Source: Cherax quadricarinatus
Taxonomy: Eukaryota > Arthropoda > Malacostraca > Decapoda > Parastacidae
Reading direction: 5' to 3'
Assembly (NCBI RefSeq): GCF_038502225.1
Contig: NW_027196440.1
Coordinates: 1 to 64,000, forward strand
Length of the DNA stretch: 64,000 nt
This document shows positions 20,612 through 30,420 of this stretch, piece by piece. Both the position numbers and the translations under genes were made by a program. Positions within the stretch are counted from its first letter, which is position 1. Each line of letters starts with the position of its first letter. Under the pieces are notes generated by a model, which saw only the letters and a program-made list of their open reading frames with translations, was not told the DNA's origin and ran no database searches.

Positions 20612-23600
20612 TAGTAGGTTGGTAGACAGCAACCACCCAGGGAAGTACTACCGTCCTGCCAGATGACTGTGAAACAAAAACCTGTAACTGTTTTGCATGA
20701 TGGTAGGATTGCTGGTTTCTTTTTCTGTCTCATAAACACGCTAAGATAACAGGGATATCTTGCTACTCCTACTTACACTTTGGTCACACTTCACAGACAC
20801 GCACATGCATATATATATATACATACATCTAGGTTTTTCTCCTTTTTCTAAATAGCTCTTGTTCTTTTTTATTTCTTCTATTGTCCATGGGGAAGTGGAA
20901 AAGAATCTTTCCTCCGTAAGCCATGCGTGTCGTATGAGGCGACTAAAATGCCGGGAGCAATGGGCTAGTAACCCCTTCTCCTGTATACAATTACTAAAAA
21001 AGAGAAGAAGAAAAACTTTATAAAACTGGGTTGCTTAAATGTGCGTGGATGTAGTGCGGATGACAAGAAACAGATGATTGCTGATGTTATGAATGAAAAG
21101 AAGTTGGATGTCCTGGCCCTAAGCGAAACAAAGCTGAAGGGGGTAGGAGAGTTTCAGTGGGGGGAAATAAATGGGATTAAATCTGGAGTATCTGAGAGAG
21201 TTAGAGCAAAGGAAGGGGTAGCAGTAATGTTAAATGATCAGTTATGGAAGGAGAAAAGAGAATATGAATGTGTAAATTCAAGAATTATGTGGATTAAAGT
21301 AAAGGTTGGATGCGAGAAGTGGGTCATAATAAGCGTGTATGCACCTGGAGAAGAGAGGAATGCAGAGGAGAGAGAGAGATTTTGGGAGATGTTAAGTGAA
21401 TGTATAGGAGCCTTTGAACCAAGTGAGAGAGTAATTGTGGTAGGGGACTTGAATGCTAAAGTAGGAGAAACTTTTAGAGAGGGTGTGGTAGGTAAGTTTG
21501 GGGTGCCAGGTGTAAATGATAATGGGAGCCCTTTGATTGAACTTTGTATAGAAAGGGGTTTAGTTATAGGTAATACATATTTTAAGAAAAAGAGGATAAA
21601 TAAGTATACACGATATGATGTAGGGCGAAATGACAGTAGTTTGTTGGATTATGTATTGGTAGATAAAAGACTGTTGAGTAGACTTCAGGATGTACATGTT
21701 TATAGAGGGGCCACAGATATATCAGATCACTTTCTAGTTGTAGCTACACTGAGAGTAAAAGGTAGATGGGATACAAGGAGAATAGAAGCATCAGGGAAGA
21801 GAGAGGTGAAGGTTTATAAACTAAAAGAGGAGGCAGTCAGGGTAAGATATAAACAGCTATTGGAGGATAGATGGGCTAATGAGAGCATAGGCAATGGGGT
21901 CGAAGAGGTATGGGGTAGGTTTAAAAATGTAGTGTTAGAGTGTTCAGCAGAAGTTTGTGGTTACAGGAAAGTGGGTGCAGGAGGGAAGAGGAGCGATTGG
22001 TGGAATGATGATGTAAAGAGAGTAGTAAGGGAGAAAAAGTTAGCATATGAGAAGTTTTTACAAAGTAGAAGTGATGCAAGGAGGGAAGAGTATATGGAGA
22101 AAAAGAGAGATGTTAAGAGAGTGGTGAAGCAATGTAAAAAGAGAGCAAATGAGAGAGTGGGTGAGATGTTATCAACAAATTTTGTTGAAAATAAGAAAAA
22201 GTTTTGGAGTGAGATTAACAAGTTAAGAAAGCCTAGAGAACAAATGGATTTGTCAGTTAAAAATAGGAGAGGAGAGTTATTAAATGGAGAGTTAGAGGTA
22301 TTGGGAAGATGGAGGGAATATTTTGAGGAATTGTTAAATGTTGATGAAGATAGGGAAGCTGTGATTTCGTGTATAGGGCAAGGAGGAATAACATCTTGTA
22401 GGAGTGAGGAAGAGCCAGTTGTGAGTGTGGGGGAAGTTCGTGAGGCAGTAGGTAAAATGAAAGGGGGTAAAGCAGCCGGGATTGATGGGATAAAGATAGA
22501 AATGTTAAAAGCAGGTGGGGATATAGTTTTGGAGTGGTTGGTGCAATTATTTAATAAATGTATGGAAGAGGGTAAGGTACCTAGGGATTGGCAGAGAGCA
22601 TGCATAGTTCCTTTGTATAAAGGCAAAGGGGATAAAAGAGAGTGCAAAAATTATAGGGGGATAAGTCTGTTGAGTGTACCTGGTAAAGTGTATGGTAGAG
22701 TTATAATTGAAAGAATTAAGAGTAAGACGGAGAATAGGATAGCAGATGAACAAGGAGGCTTTAGGAAAGGTAGGGGGTGTGTGGACCAGGTGTTTACAGT
22801 GAAACATATAAGTGAACAGTATTTAGATAAGGCTAAAGAGGTCTTTGTGGCATTTATGGATTTGGAAAAGGCGTATGACAGGGTGGATAGGGGGGCAATG
22901 TGGCAGATGTTGCAAGTGTATGGTGTAGGAGGTAGGTTACTGAAAGCAGTGAAGAGTTTTTACGAGGATAGTGAGGCTCAAGTTAGAGTATGTAGGAAAG
23001 AGGGAAATTTTTTCCCAGTAAAAGTAGGCCTTAGACAAGGATGTGTGATGTCACCGTGGTTGTTTAATATATTTATAGATGGGGTTGTAAGAGAAGTAAA
23101 TGCGAGGGTCTTGGCAAGAGGCGTGGAGTTAAAAGATAAAGAATCACACACAAAGTGGGAGTTGTCACAGCTGCTCTTTGCTGATGACACTGTGCTCTTG
23201 GGAGATTCTGAAGAGAAGTTGCAGAGATTGGTGGATGAATTTGGTAGGGTGTGCAAAAGAAGAAAATTAAAGGTGAATACAGGAAAGAGTAAGGTTATGA
23301 GGATAACAAAAAGATTAGGTGATGAAAGATTGAATATCAGATTGGAGGGAGAGAGTATGGAGGAGGTGAACGTATTCAGATATTTGGGAGTGGACGTGTC
23401 AGCGGATGGGTCTATGAAAGATGAGGTGAATCATAGAATTGATGAGGGAAAAAGAGTGAGTGGTGCACTTAGGAGTCTGTGGAGACAAAGAACTTTGTCC
23501 TTGGAGGCAAAGAGGGGAATGTATGAGAGTATAGTTTTACCAACGCTCTTATATGGGTGTGAAGCGTGGGTGATGAATGTTGCAGCGAGGAGAAGGCTGG

Positions 23601-24196
23601 AGGCAGTGGAGATGTCATGTCTGAGGGCAATGTGTGGTGTGAATATAATGCAGAGAATTCGTAGTTTGGAAGTTAGGAGGAGGTGCGGGATTACCAAAAC
23701 TGTTGTCCAGAGGGCTGAGGAAGGGTTGTTGAGGTGGTTCGGACATGTAGAGAGAATGGAGCGAAACAGAATGACTTCAAGAGTGTATCAGTCTGTAGTG
23801 GAAGGAAGGCGGGGTAGGGGTCGGCCTAGGAAGGGTTGGAGGGAGGGGGTAAAGGAGGTTTTGTGTGCGAGGGGCTTGGACTTCCAGCAGGCATGCGTGA
23901 GCGTGTTTGATAGGAGTGAATGGAGACAAATGGTTTTTAATACTTGACGTGCTGTTGGAGTGTGAGCAAAGTAACATTTATGAAGGGATTCAGGGAAACC
24001 GGCAGGCCGGACTTGAGTCCTGGAGATGGGAAGTACAGTGCTTGCACTCTGAAGGAGGGGTGTTAATGTTGCAGTTTAAAAACTGTAGTGTAAAGCACCC
24101 TTCTGGCAAGACAGTGATGGAGTGAATGATGGTGAAAGTTTTTCTTTTTCGGGCCACCCTGCCTTGGTGGGAATCGGCCAGTGTGATAATAAAAAA
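20612..24196 (+). mobile_element. Full-length family A non-LTR retrotransposon (RTE-like)
   Basis: A complete element: 5' UTR 20612-21040 (TAGGTTGGTAGACAGCAACC...), one long ORF, a 250-base 3' UTR and an ATAATAAAAAAAA tail. ATAGGTAG lies on both sides, consistent with a target duplication. Organisation (single endonuclease-RT ORF, short 3' UTR, no ORF1) and the C-terminal RWFGHVERM...GRGRPRKGW motif fit RTE-like elements; the clade was not tested. It lies in the last intron of the NKRF-like gene, in the same orientation. Confidence 0.93.
21041..23947 (+). CDS. Family A endonuclease-reverse transcriptase, intact
   Basis: 968 codons without interruption. Residues 1-235 are an APE-type endonuclease: NVRG at the start, ALSETKLKG (catalytic Glu), ISVYAPGE, VVGDLNAKVGE, SLLDYVLVD and ATDISDHFLVV (catalytic His). 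A basic coiled linker (about 240-440) leads to the reverse transcriptase: GKAAGIDGI, PLYKGKGDKRECKNYRGIS, EQGGFRKGRGCVDQ, FMDLEKAYDRVD (first Asp), LRQGCVMSPWLFN and FADDTVLLGD (about residue 712). The C-terminus is CR1/RTE-like. The usual ATG is absent: the frame is open from 20972 but the conserved LGCLNVRGCSA starts upstream of the first ATG, so a GTG or other non-AUG start is implied. All catalytic motifs are present. Confidence 0.93.
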   Translation: MRGCSADDKKQMIADVMNEKKLDVLALSETKLKGVGEFQWGEINGIKSGVSERVRAKEGVAVMLNDQLWKEKREYECVNSRIMWIKVKVGCEKWVIISVYAPGEERNAEERERFWEMLSECIGAFEPSERVIVVGDLNAKVGETFREGVVGKFGVPGVNDNGSPLIELCIERGLVIGNTYFKKKRINKYTRYDVGRNDSSLLDYVLVDKRLLSRLQDVHVYRGATDISDHFLVVATLRVKGRWDTRRIEASGKREVKVYKLKEEAVRVRYKQLLEDRWANESIGNGVEEVWGRFKNVVLECSAEVCGYRKVGAGGKRSDWWNDDVKRVVREKKLAYEKFLQSRSDARREEYMEKKRDVKRVVKQCKKRANERVGEMLSTNFVENKKKFWSEINKLRKPREQMDLSVKNRRGELLNGELEVLGRWREYFEELLNVDEDREAVISCIGQGGITSCRSEEEPVVSVGEVREAVGKMKGGKAAGIDGIKIEMLKAGGDIVLEWLVQLFNKCMEEGKVPRDWQRACIVPLYKGKGDKRECKNYRGISLLSVPGKVYGRVIIERIKSKTENRIADEQGGFRKGRGCVDQVFTVKHISEQYLDKAKEVFVAFMDLEKAYDRVDRGAMWQMLQVYGVGGRLLKAVKSFYEDSEAQVRVCRKEGNFFPVKVGLRQGCVMSPWLFNIFIDGVVREVNARVLARGVELKDKESHTKWELSQLLFADDTVLLGDSEEKLQRLVDEFGRVCKRRKLKVNTGKSKVMRITKRLGDERLNIRLEGESMEEVNVFRYLGVDVSADGSMKDEVNHRIDEGKRVSGALRSLWRQRTLSLEAKRGMYESIVLPTLLYGCEAWVMNVAARRRLEAVEMSCLRAMCGVNIMQRIRSLEVRRRCGITKTVVQRAEEGLLRWFGHVERMERNRMTSRVYQSVVEGRRGRGRPRKGWREGVKEVLCARGLDFQQACVSVFDRSEWRQMVFNT

Positions 24197-24212
24197 AAAT
24201 AGGTAGGCTTAA

Positions 24213-24502
24213 CCCATAAATGGTCCAAACATATATACACGTATACGTTTTTACCGCTAGTGCCCCAAACGTATATATACGTTTTGTGTGTCATACATTT
24301 AGCATTGCCACGATAAGCCTGAGTTGCCTAGACATGAGAGAATGGGTGTGAGCACTCACTGTGTGCCATATTAAAATAATTGGGGATGCCTGGGTACCAT
24401 ATGCTCTTTTTTCCTATTAAAAAACAACAATGTTTTTTTTTTCTCAAAAAAGTTGGGCCAGTACGGTAGTGAACGTATATATACGTTTGGACCGTTTACA
24501 GG
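24213..24502. mobile_element. P3: 290-bp piggyBac-like MITE
   Basis: It lies between TTAA (24209-24212) and TTAA (24503-24506), with ends CCCATAAATGGTCCAAAC and GTTTGGACCGTTTACAGG (15 of 18 inverted matches) and subterminal ACGTATATATACGT motifs. It differs from the P0 family. Confidence 0.85.
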
Positions 24503-25461
24503 TTAAAGATGTACATGTTTATACAGGGGCAACAGATATATCAGATCATTATTTAGTTGTAACTACAGTTAGAGTAAGAGGTAGATGGAGCAAAAAGAAA
24601 ATGGCAACAGCAAGTAAGAGAGAAGTGAAAATTATAAACTAAGAGAGGAGGAAGTTAGGGTGAGATATAAGTAACTATTGGGAAAAAGGTGGGCTTATGA
24701 AAGTATAGGTAGTAGGGGGGTTGAAGAGGGGTGGGATAGTTTTAAAATGCAGTGTTAGAATGCAGAGCAGAAGTTTGTAGTTATAGGAGGGTGGTGCAGG
24801 AGGAAAGAGGAGTGATTGGTGGGACGAGGTGAAGTTGTGATGAAACAGAAAAAAGTTGTGTATGAGAGATTTTTACAGAGCAGAAGTGATATACGAAGGA
24901 TGGAGTATGTGGAGATTAAAAGAGGTGAAGAGAGTGCAAAAGGAGCAAATGATAGAATAGGGGTAGGGGTCGGCCTAGGAAAGGTTCGAGGGGGGGGGTA
25001 AAGGAGGTTTTGTGTGCGAGGGGCTTGGACTTCCAGCAAGCATGCGTGAGCATGTTAGATAGGAGCAAATGGAGACAAATGGTTTTTAGGACTTGATGTG
25101 CTGTTGGAGTGTAAGCAAGGTAACATTTATAAAGGGATTCAGGGAAAGCGGCAAGCCGGACTTGAGTCCTGGAGATGGGAAGTACAGTGCCAGCACTCTG
25201 AAGGAGGAGTGTTAATGTTGCAGTTTTATAACTGTAGTGTAAGCATGCCTCTGGCAAGACAGTGATGGAGTGAATGATGATGAAAGTTTTTCTTTTTTTT
25301 GTAAAATGTTTTTCAAAAGTCTTAAGAAATAATAAACTATTTTAAATGCCTAAAAAAGGCAGTTTCCAGAGATTACAAGATATCAAAGAATATAGATATA
25401 ATTTATTTGTTAATTGTTCATAAATTTTCAGTAAGTCTAACAGCATATTATTATCTTACAG

Positions 25462-25651
25462 GATTGCACACCAGCACAAGCTGAAGTGTGCCAGCTATGG
25501 TACTAAAGAAGATAAGTACATAGTTGTATCTCGCAAGCTCTCAGCAAAGCAACTCATTAGCACACTTATTGAGGAGGGACCTACGGATAAATACCAGTTA
25601 ATTCCTCCTTTAAGAGTCTGCGAAGAAAAATCAATTACAGTAAACTCTTGA
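25462..25651 (+). CDS. NKRF-like: NKRF-like gene, terminal exon (rest of R3H and stop)
   Basis: The acceptor TTATCTTACAG ends at 25461. The first base completes Lys with AA from the previous exon, giving QRHEIL-K-IAHQHKLKC, which contains the Arg-x3-His pattern that names R3H. SYGTKEDKYIVVSRKLSA and LISTLIEEGPTDKYQL follow, matching the C-terminus of NKRF-type proteins, then TGA at 25649-25651. The exon is short and terminal. Both flanks are repeat-free for about 150 bases. Confidence 0.9.
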
Positions 25652-26479
25652 TAAAATGGACCTCCATAAAATGGATACTGGCTAAAGCAAACAAAGAAAA
25701 TCTTGCCAGACAATGGATCAGCATGTCCATTTCGTGGATTGTCTGATTAAAATAGCCATGAAATGACCAAATCCTCTATTCGCACAGCTGTCTGGTCCAG
25801 TTGTACCATCAATAAAGTGGACCAAGTCTACTTAATTACAAGTTTGTCTGGTCCAGGCTTCTTCCAGGCACTGTCAATTTTCACCATAAGAGTGGCTGCT
25901 GGCCCAGCCTGCCTCAGTTTGTTATTGTCTTCATGCACTCTCTCATCGCCTTGTGGGAGGAAAAAGCAATGGAGAAAATAAATATTAGAGTATATTTATT
26001 CACAGTTTTATAGCAAGTTGTTTAGAAATAGCTCATCAGCTATTATATATGTAACACTCACTGGTAGGAGTGTGGTGGTGAATGGTGAGGGAATGATGGT
26101 TGTAGTGGGTAGGTGACAGTGCTGGATGGTGGTGGGTGATAGTGGGTGGATGAAACAAGCCATGGGTGATGGTAGAGACAAATTTTGTGTATCCCACTGG
26201 AAATTATGTTGCCAAGAGACAGAATGACTGTTTACAAGAAGTGTTATATCTCCAGTTTATTAACATAATTACAATTTTCATGTGTATTAGTGTTTTTGAT
26301 ATTATAGTCTAGGCTGATGACAGTTTTAATTATTGTCCTGCAGTCAGATGTCTATAACAATAATTCATTGCTGCACAATACATGAAATTTGGAAGTGTAA
26401 CTCACCCTCTGGGAAATTCCTTTCCCTTAAAACATCTCTGTATATGCAGAGATTTAATCTAGAATAACCCAATAATAAC
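25652..26479 (+). other. Probable 3' UTR and downstream flank of NKRF-like gene
   Basis: There is no further coding signal in the gene's frame. AATAAA at 25977-25982 is a candidate polyadenylation signal, about 330 bases after the stop. From about 26000 the sequence is simple and A/T-rich with a GGTGGTG-containing stretch. No mobile element was recognised. Confidence 0.5.
25977..25982 (+). terminator. Candidate polyadenylation signal AATAAA
   Basis: This is the first canonical hexamer after the TGA at 25651. It would serve the NKRF-like transcript; transcript evidence is needed to confirm use. Confidence 0.4.
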
Positions 26480-26491
26480 AATAGTAATAAT

Positions 26492-26964
26492 TCTTCTTCT
26501 TTCAACAAACCAGCCGTATCCCACTGAGGCAGGGTGGCCCAAGAGGAAAAATGTCTCTCCTTTTAAATTTAGTAATATATACAAGAGAAGGAGTTACTAG
26601 CCCCATGCTCCCGGCATTTTAGTCGCCTCTTACGACACGCATGGCTTATGGAGGAAGAATTCTGTTCTACTTCCCCATGGAGATAAGGGGAAATAAACAA
26701 GAAAGAAGAACTAGTAAGGAAATAACAGAAAATCCTAAGGGTAATGTGTATATATATGCTTGTTTATGCATGTGCAGTGTGACCTAAGTGTAAGTAGAAG
26801 TAGCAAGACGTACGTACCTGAAATCTTACATGCTTATGAGACGGAAAACAGATGTCAGCAGTCCTATCATCATGTAAAACAATTATAGGTTCTTGTTTCA
26901 CACTCACTTGGTAGGATGGTAGTACCTCCGGGGGAAGTTGCTGTCTACCAACCTACTACCTAGG
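26492..26964 (-). mobile_element. Complete 473-bp SINE-like element with 12-bp TSD
   Basis: AATAGTAATAAT occurs directly on both sides (26480-26491, 26965-26976). Read on the minus strand, it starts CCTAGGTAGTAGGTTGG, follows the family A LINE 5' UTR to GGAGAAGG..., then switches to a block similar to the LINE 3' terminus (CACCCTGCCTCAGTGGGAT) and ends GTTTGTTGAAAGAAGAAGAA. It is a non-autonomous retroposon built from both ends of a LINE. Partial copies lie at 843, 8354 and 8858. Confidence 0.92.
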
Positions 26965-26976
26965 AATAGTAATAAT

Positions 26977-27376
26977 ACCTTAAAAATGATGTGACACATC
27001 AAAATATGACCTATATAATAATATGACTAATTGTGACTAAAAATTATTTCCATTAAGAAAGAGGGAGGGGGCAGTGAAAAAAGAGGGGAGGAGGGGGAGA
27101 AATAGAGATATAAAAGCATGCTTTTATTAGCTTTTCTTTGTATGACTGGTTGTATCATCTTAACAGCAGACTAAGTCTGTTTTATTGGGCATTTCCCTGT
27201 GTAGTTGATCAATTAAGCAGACTACATCTGCTTAATTAAAACTTTCAATATAACAGGTTTTCACTAAAGCAGACACCCCTCACTTCTTATTAGTCCATTT
27301 TATCCCTAGTATACTATATTAACAACTAATAAAAAGCACTCTGCAAAATTTACATGTAATAAATGTGGTTTTATTA
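26977..27376. other. Unassigned A/T-rich spacer
   Basis: No ORF or repeat end was recognised. A purine-rich run (GGGAGGGGG, GAGGAGGGGGAG) lies at 27062-27100. CTGCTTAATTAA-type short inverted motifs occur near 27180-27270. Confidence 0.5.
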
Positions 27377-30300
27377 GTTTTATTAACACACTGGCCGATT
27401 CCCACCAAGGCAGGGTGGCCCGAAAAATGAAAAACTTTCACCATCATTCACTCCATCACTGTCTTGCCAGAAGGGTGCTTTACACTACAGTTTTTAAACT
27501 GCAACATTAACACCCCTCCTTCAGAGTGCAGGCACTGTACTTCCCATCTCCAGGACTCAAGTCTGGCCTGCCGGTTTCCCTGAATCCCTTCATAAATGTT
27601 ACTTTGCTCACACTCCAACAGCACGTCATGTATTAAAAAGCATTTGTCTCCATTCACTCCTATCAAACATGCTCACGCATGCCTGCTGGAAGTCCAAGCC
27701 CCTCGCACACAAAACCTCCTTTACTCCCTCCCTCCAACCTTTCCTAGGCTGACCCCTACCCCGCCTTCTTTCTACTACAGACTGATACACTCTTGAAGTC
27801 ATTCTGTTTCTCTCCATTCTCTCTACATGTCCGAACCACCTCAACAACCCTTCCTCAGCCCTCTGGACAACAGTTTTGGTAATCCCGCACCTCCTCCTAA
27901 CTTCCAAACTACGAATTCTCTGCATTATATTCACACCACACATTGCCCTCAGACATGACATCTCCACTGCCTCCAGCCTTCTCCTCGCTGCAACATTCAT
28001 CACCCATGCTTCACACCCATATAAGAGCGTTGGTAAAACTATACTCTCATACATTCCCCTCTTTGCCTCCAAGGACAAAGTTCTTTGTCTCCACAGACTC
28101 CAAAGTGCACCGCTCACCCTTTTCCCCTCATCAATTCTATGATTCACCTCATCTTTCATAGACCCATCCGCTGACACGTCCACTCCCAAATATCTGAATA
28201 CATTCACCTCCTCCATACTCTCTCCCTCCAATCTCATATCCAATCTTTCATCACCTAATCTTTTTGTTATCCTCATAACCTTACTCTTTCCTGTATTCAC
28301 TTTTAATTTTCTTCTTTTGCATACCCTACCAAATTCATCCAGCAACCTCTGCAACTTCTCTTCAGAATCTCCCAAGAGCACAGTGTCATCAGCAAAGAGC
28401 AACTGTGACAACTCCCACTTTATGTGTGATTCTTTATCTTTTAACTCAACGCCTCTTGCCAAGACCCTCGCATTTACTTCTCTTACAACCCCATCTATAA
28501 ATATATTAAACAACCACAGTGACATCACACATCCTTGTCTAAGGCCTACTTTTACTGGGAAATAATCTCCCTCTTTCCTACATACTCTAACTTGAGCCTC
28601 ACTATCCTCGTAAAAACTCTTCACTGCTTTCAGTATCCTACCTCCTACACCACACACACCCCCTACCTTTCCTAAAGCCTCCTTGTTCATCTGCTATCCT
28701 ATTCTCCGTTTTACTCTTAATTCTTTCAATAATAACTCTACCATACACTTTACCAGCTATACTCAACAGACTTATTCCCCTATAATTATTGCACTCTCTT
28801 TTGTCCCCTTTGCCTTTATACAAAGGAACTATGCATGCTCTCTGCCAATCCCTAGGTACCTTACCCTCTTCCATACATTTATTAAATAATTGCACCAACC
28901 ACTCCAAAACTATATCCCCACCTGCTTTTAACATTTCTATCTTTATCCCATCAATCCCAGCTGCCTTACCCCCTTTCATTTTACCTACTGCCTCACGAAC
29001 TTCCCCCACACTCACAACTGGCTCTTCCTCACTCCTACAAGATGTTATTCCTCCTTGCCCTATACACGAAATCACAGCTTCCCTATCTTCATCAACATTT
29101 AACAATTCCTCAAAATATTCCCTCCATCTTCCCAATACCTCTAACTCTCCATTTAATAACTCTCTTCTCCTATTTTTAACTGACAAATCCATTTGTTCTC
29201 TAGGCTTCCTTAACTTGTTAATCTCGCTCCAAAACTTTTTCTTATTTTCAACAAAATTTGTTGATAACATCTCACCCACTCTCTCATTTGATCTCTTTTT
29301 ACATTGCTTCACCACTCTCTTAACCTCTCTCTTTTTCTCCATATACTCTTCCCTCCTTGCATCACTTCTACTTTGTAAAAACTTCTCATATGCTAACTTT
29401 TTCTCCCTTACTATTCTCTTTACATCATCATTCCACCAATCGCTCCTCTTCCCTCCCGCACCCACTTTCCTGTAACCACAAACTTCTGTTTAACACACTA
29501 ACACTACATTTTTAAACCTACCCCATACCTCTTCGACCCCATTGCCTATGCTCTCATTAGCCCAATAGCTCCTCCAATAGCTGTTTATATCTTACCCTAA
29601 CTGCCTCCTCTTTTAGTTTATAAACCTTCACCCCTCTCTTCCCTGATGCTTCTATTCTCCTTGTATCCCATCTACCTTTTACTCTCAGTGTAGCTACAAC
29701 TAAAAAGTGATCTGATATATCTGTGGCCCCTCTATAAATATGTACATCCTGAAGTCTACTCAACAGTCTTTTATCTACCAATACATAATCCAACAAACTA
29801 CTGTCATTTTGCCCTACATCATATCTTGTATACTTATTTATCCTCTTTTTCTTAAAATATGTATTACCTATAACTAAACCCCTTTTTATACAAAGTTCAA
29901 TCAAAGGGCTCCCATTATCATTTACACCTGACACCCTAAACTTACCTACCACACCCTCTCTAAAAGTTTCTCCTAATTTAGCATTCAGGTCCGCTACCAC
30001 AATTACTCTCTCACTTGGTTCAAAGGTTCCTATACATTCACTTAACATCTCCCAGAATCTCTCTCTCTCCTCTACATTCCTCTCTTCTCCAGGTGCATAC
30101 ACGCTTATTATGACCCACTTTTCGCATCCAACCTTTACTTTAATCCACATAATTCTTGAGTTTACACATTCATATTCTCTTTTCTCCTTCCATAACTGAT
30201 CCTTCAACATTACTGCTACTCCTTCTTTAGCTCTAACTCTCTCAGATACTCCAGATTTAATCCCATTTATTTCCCCCCACCGAAACTCCCCTACCCCCTT

Positions 30301-30420
30301 CAGCTTTGTTTCGCTTAGGGCCAGGACATCCAACTTCTTTTCCTTCATAACATCAGCAATCATCTGTTTCTTGTCATCCGCACTACATCCACGCACATTC
30401 AAGCATCCCAGTTTTATATA
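27377..30420 (-). mobile_element. Second family A LINE, 5' UTR missing, decayed ORF
   Basis: In antisense it runs from the 3' terminus (CACACTGGCCGATTCCCACC on plus) to the start of the endonuclease (TGGGATGCTTGAATG in sense). Identity to the full copy at 20612-24196 is high by eye. The 5' UTR is absent, so it is a 5'-truncated insertion. Confidence 0.93.
27626..30402 (-). pseudogene. Family A endonuclease-RT, three-piece pseudogene
   Basis: The endonuclease part (30402-29557) has intact ALSETKLKG and SDHFLVV motifs. A premature TAA lies where the full copy reads a serine codon (LECSAEVC region, about 29488). The linker and RT fingers are open (29465-28638). A deletion at about 28640-28660 joins RKGRGCV to YGVGGR-like sequence, removing the FMDLEKAYD catalytic block and shifting frame. 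The remainder (to 27626) keeps FADDTVLLGD and the C-terminus. It is inactive. Confidence 0.92.

Larger units (their letters stand above)
19690..25300 (+). mobile_element. Older family A LINE copy, interrupted
   Basis: Degenerate family A sequence runs from the 5' UTR (GTAGTAGCTTGGACAGTAAC) through the endonuclease start (20030-20611). It is broken by the full-length copy (20612-24196) and by P3 (24213-24502), and resumes at AGATGTACATGTTTATAC. Near 24955 it jumps from the region corresponding to about 22140 of the full copy straight to the C-terminal end (GTCGGCCTAGGAAAGG), so most of the RT is deleted, and it then has a complete 3' UTR to a T/A-rich end at 25300. Many stops are present. Confidence 0.88.

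Noticed and set aside
28789..29475. A 228-codon plus-strand frame (and its twin at 21961-22647 minus)
   Set aside because: It is the antisense shadow of the family A RT, seen in both copies because the LINE is purine-rich in sense.
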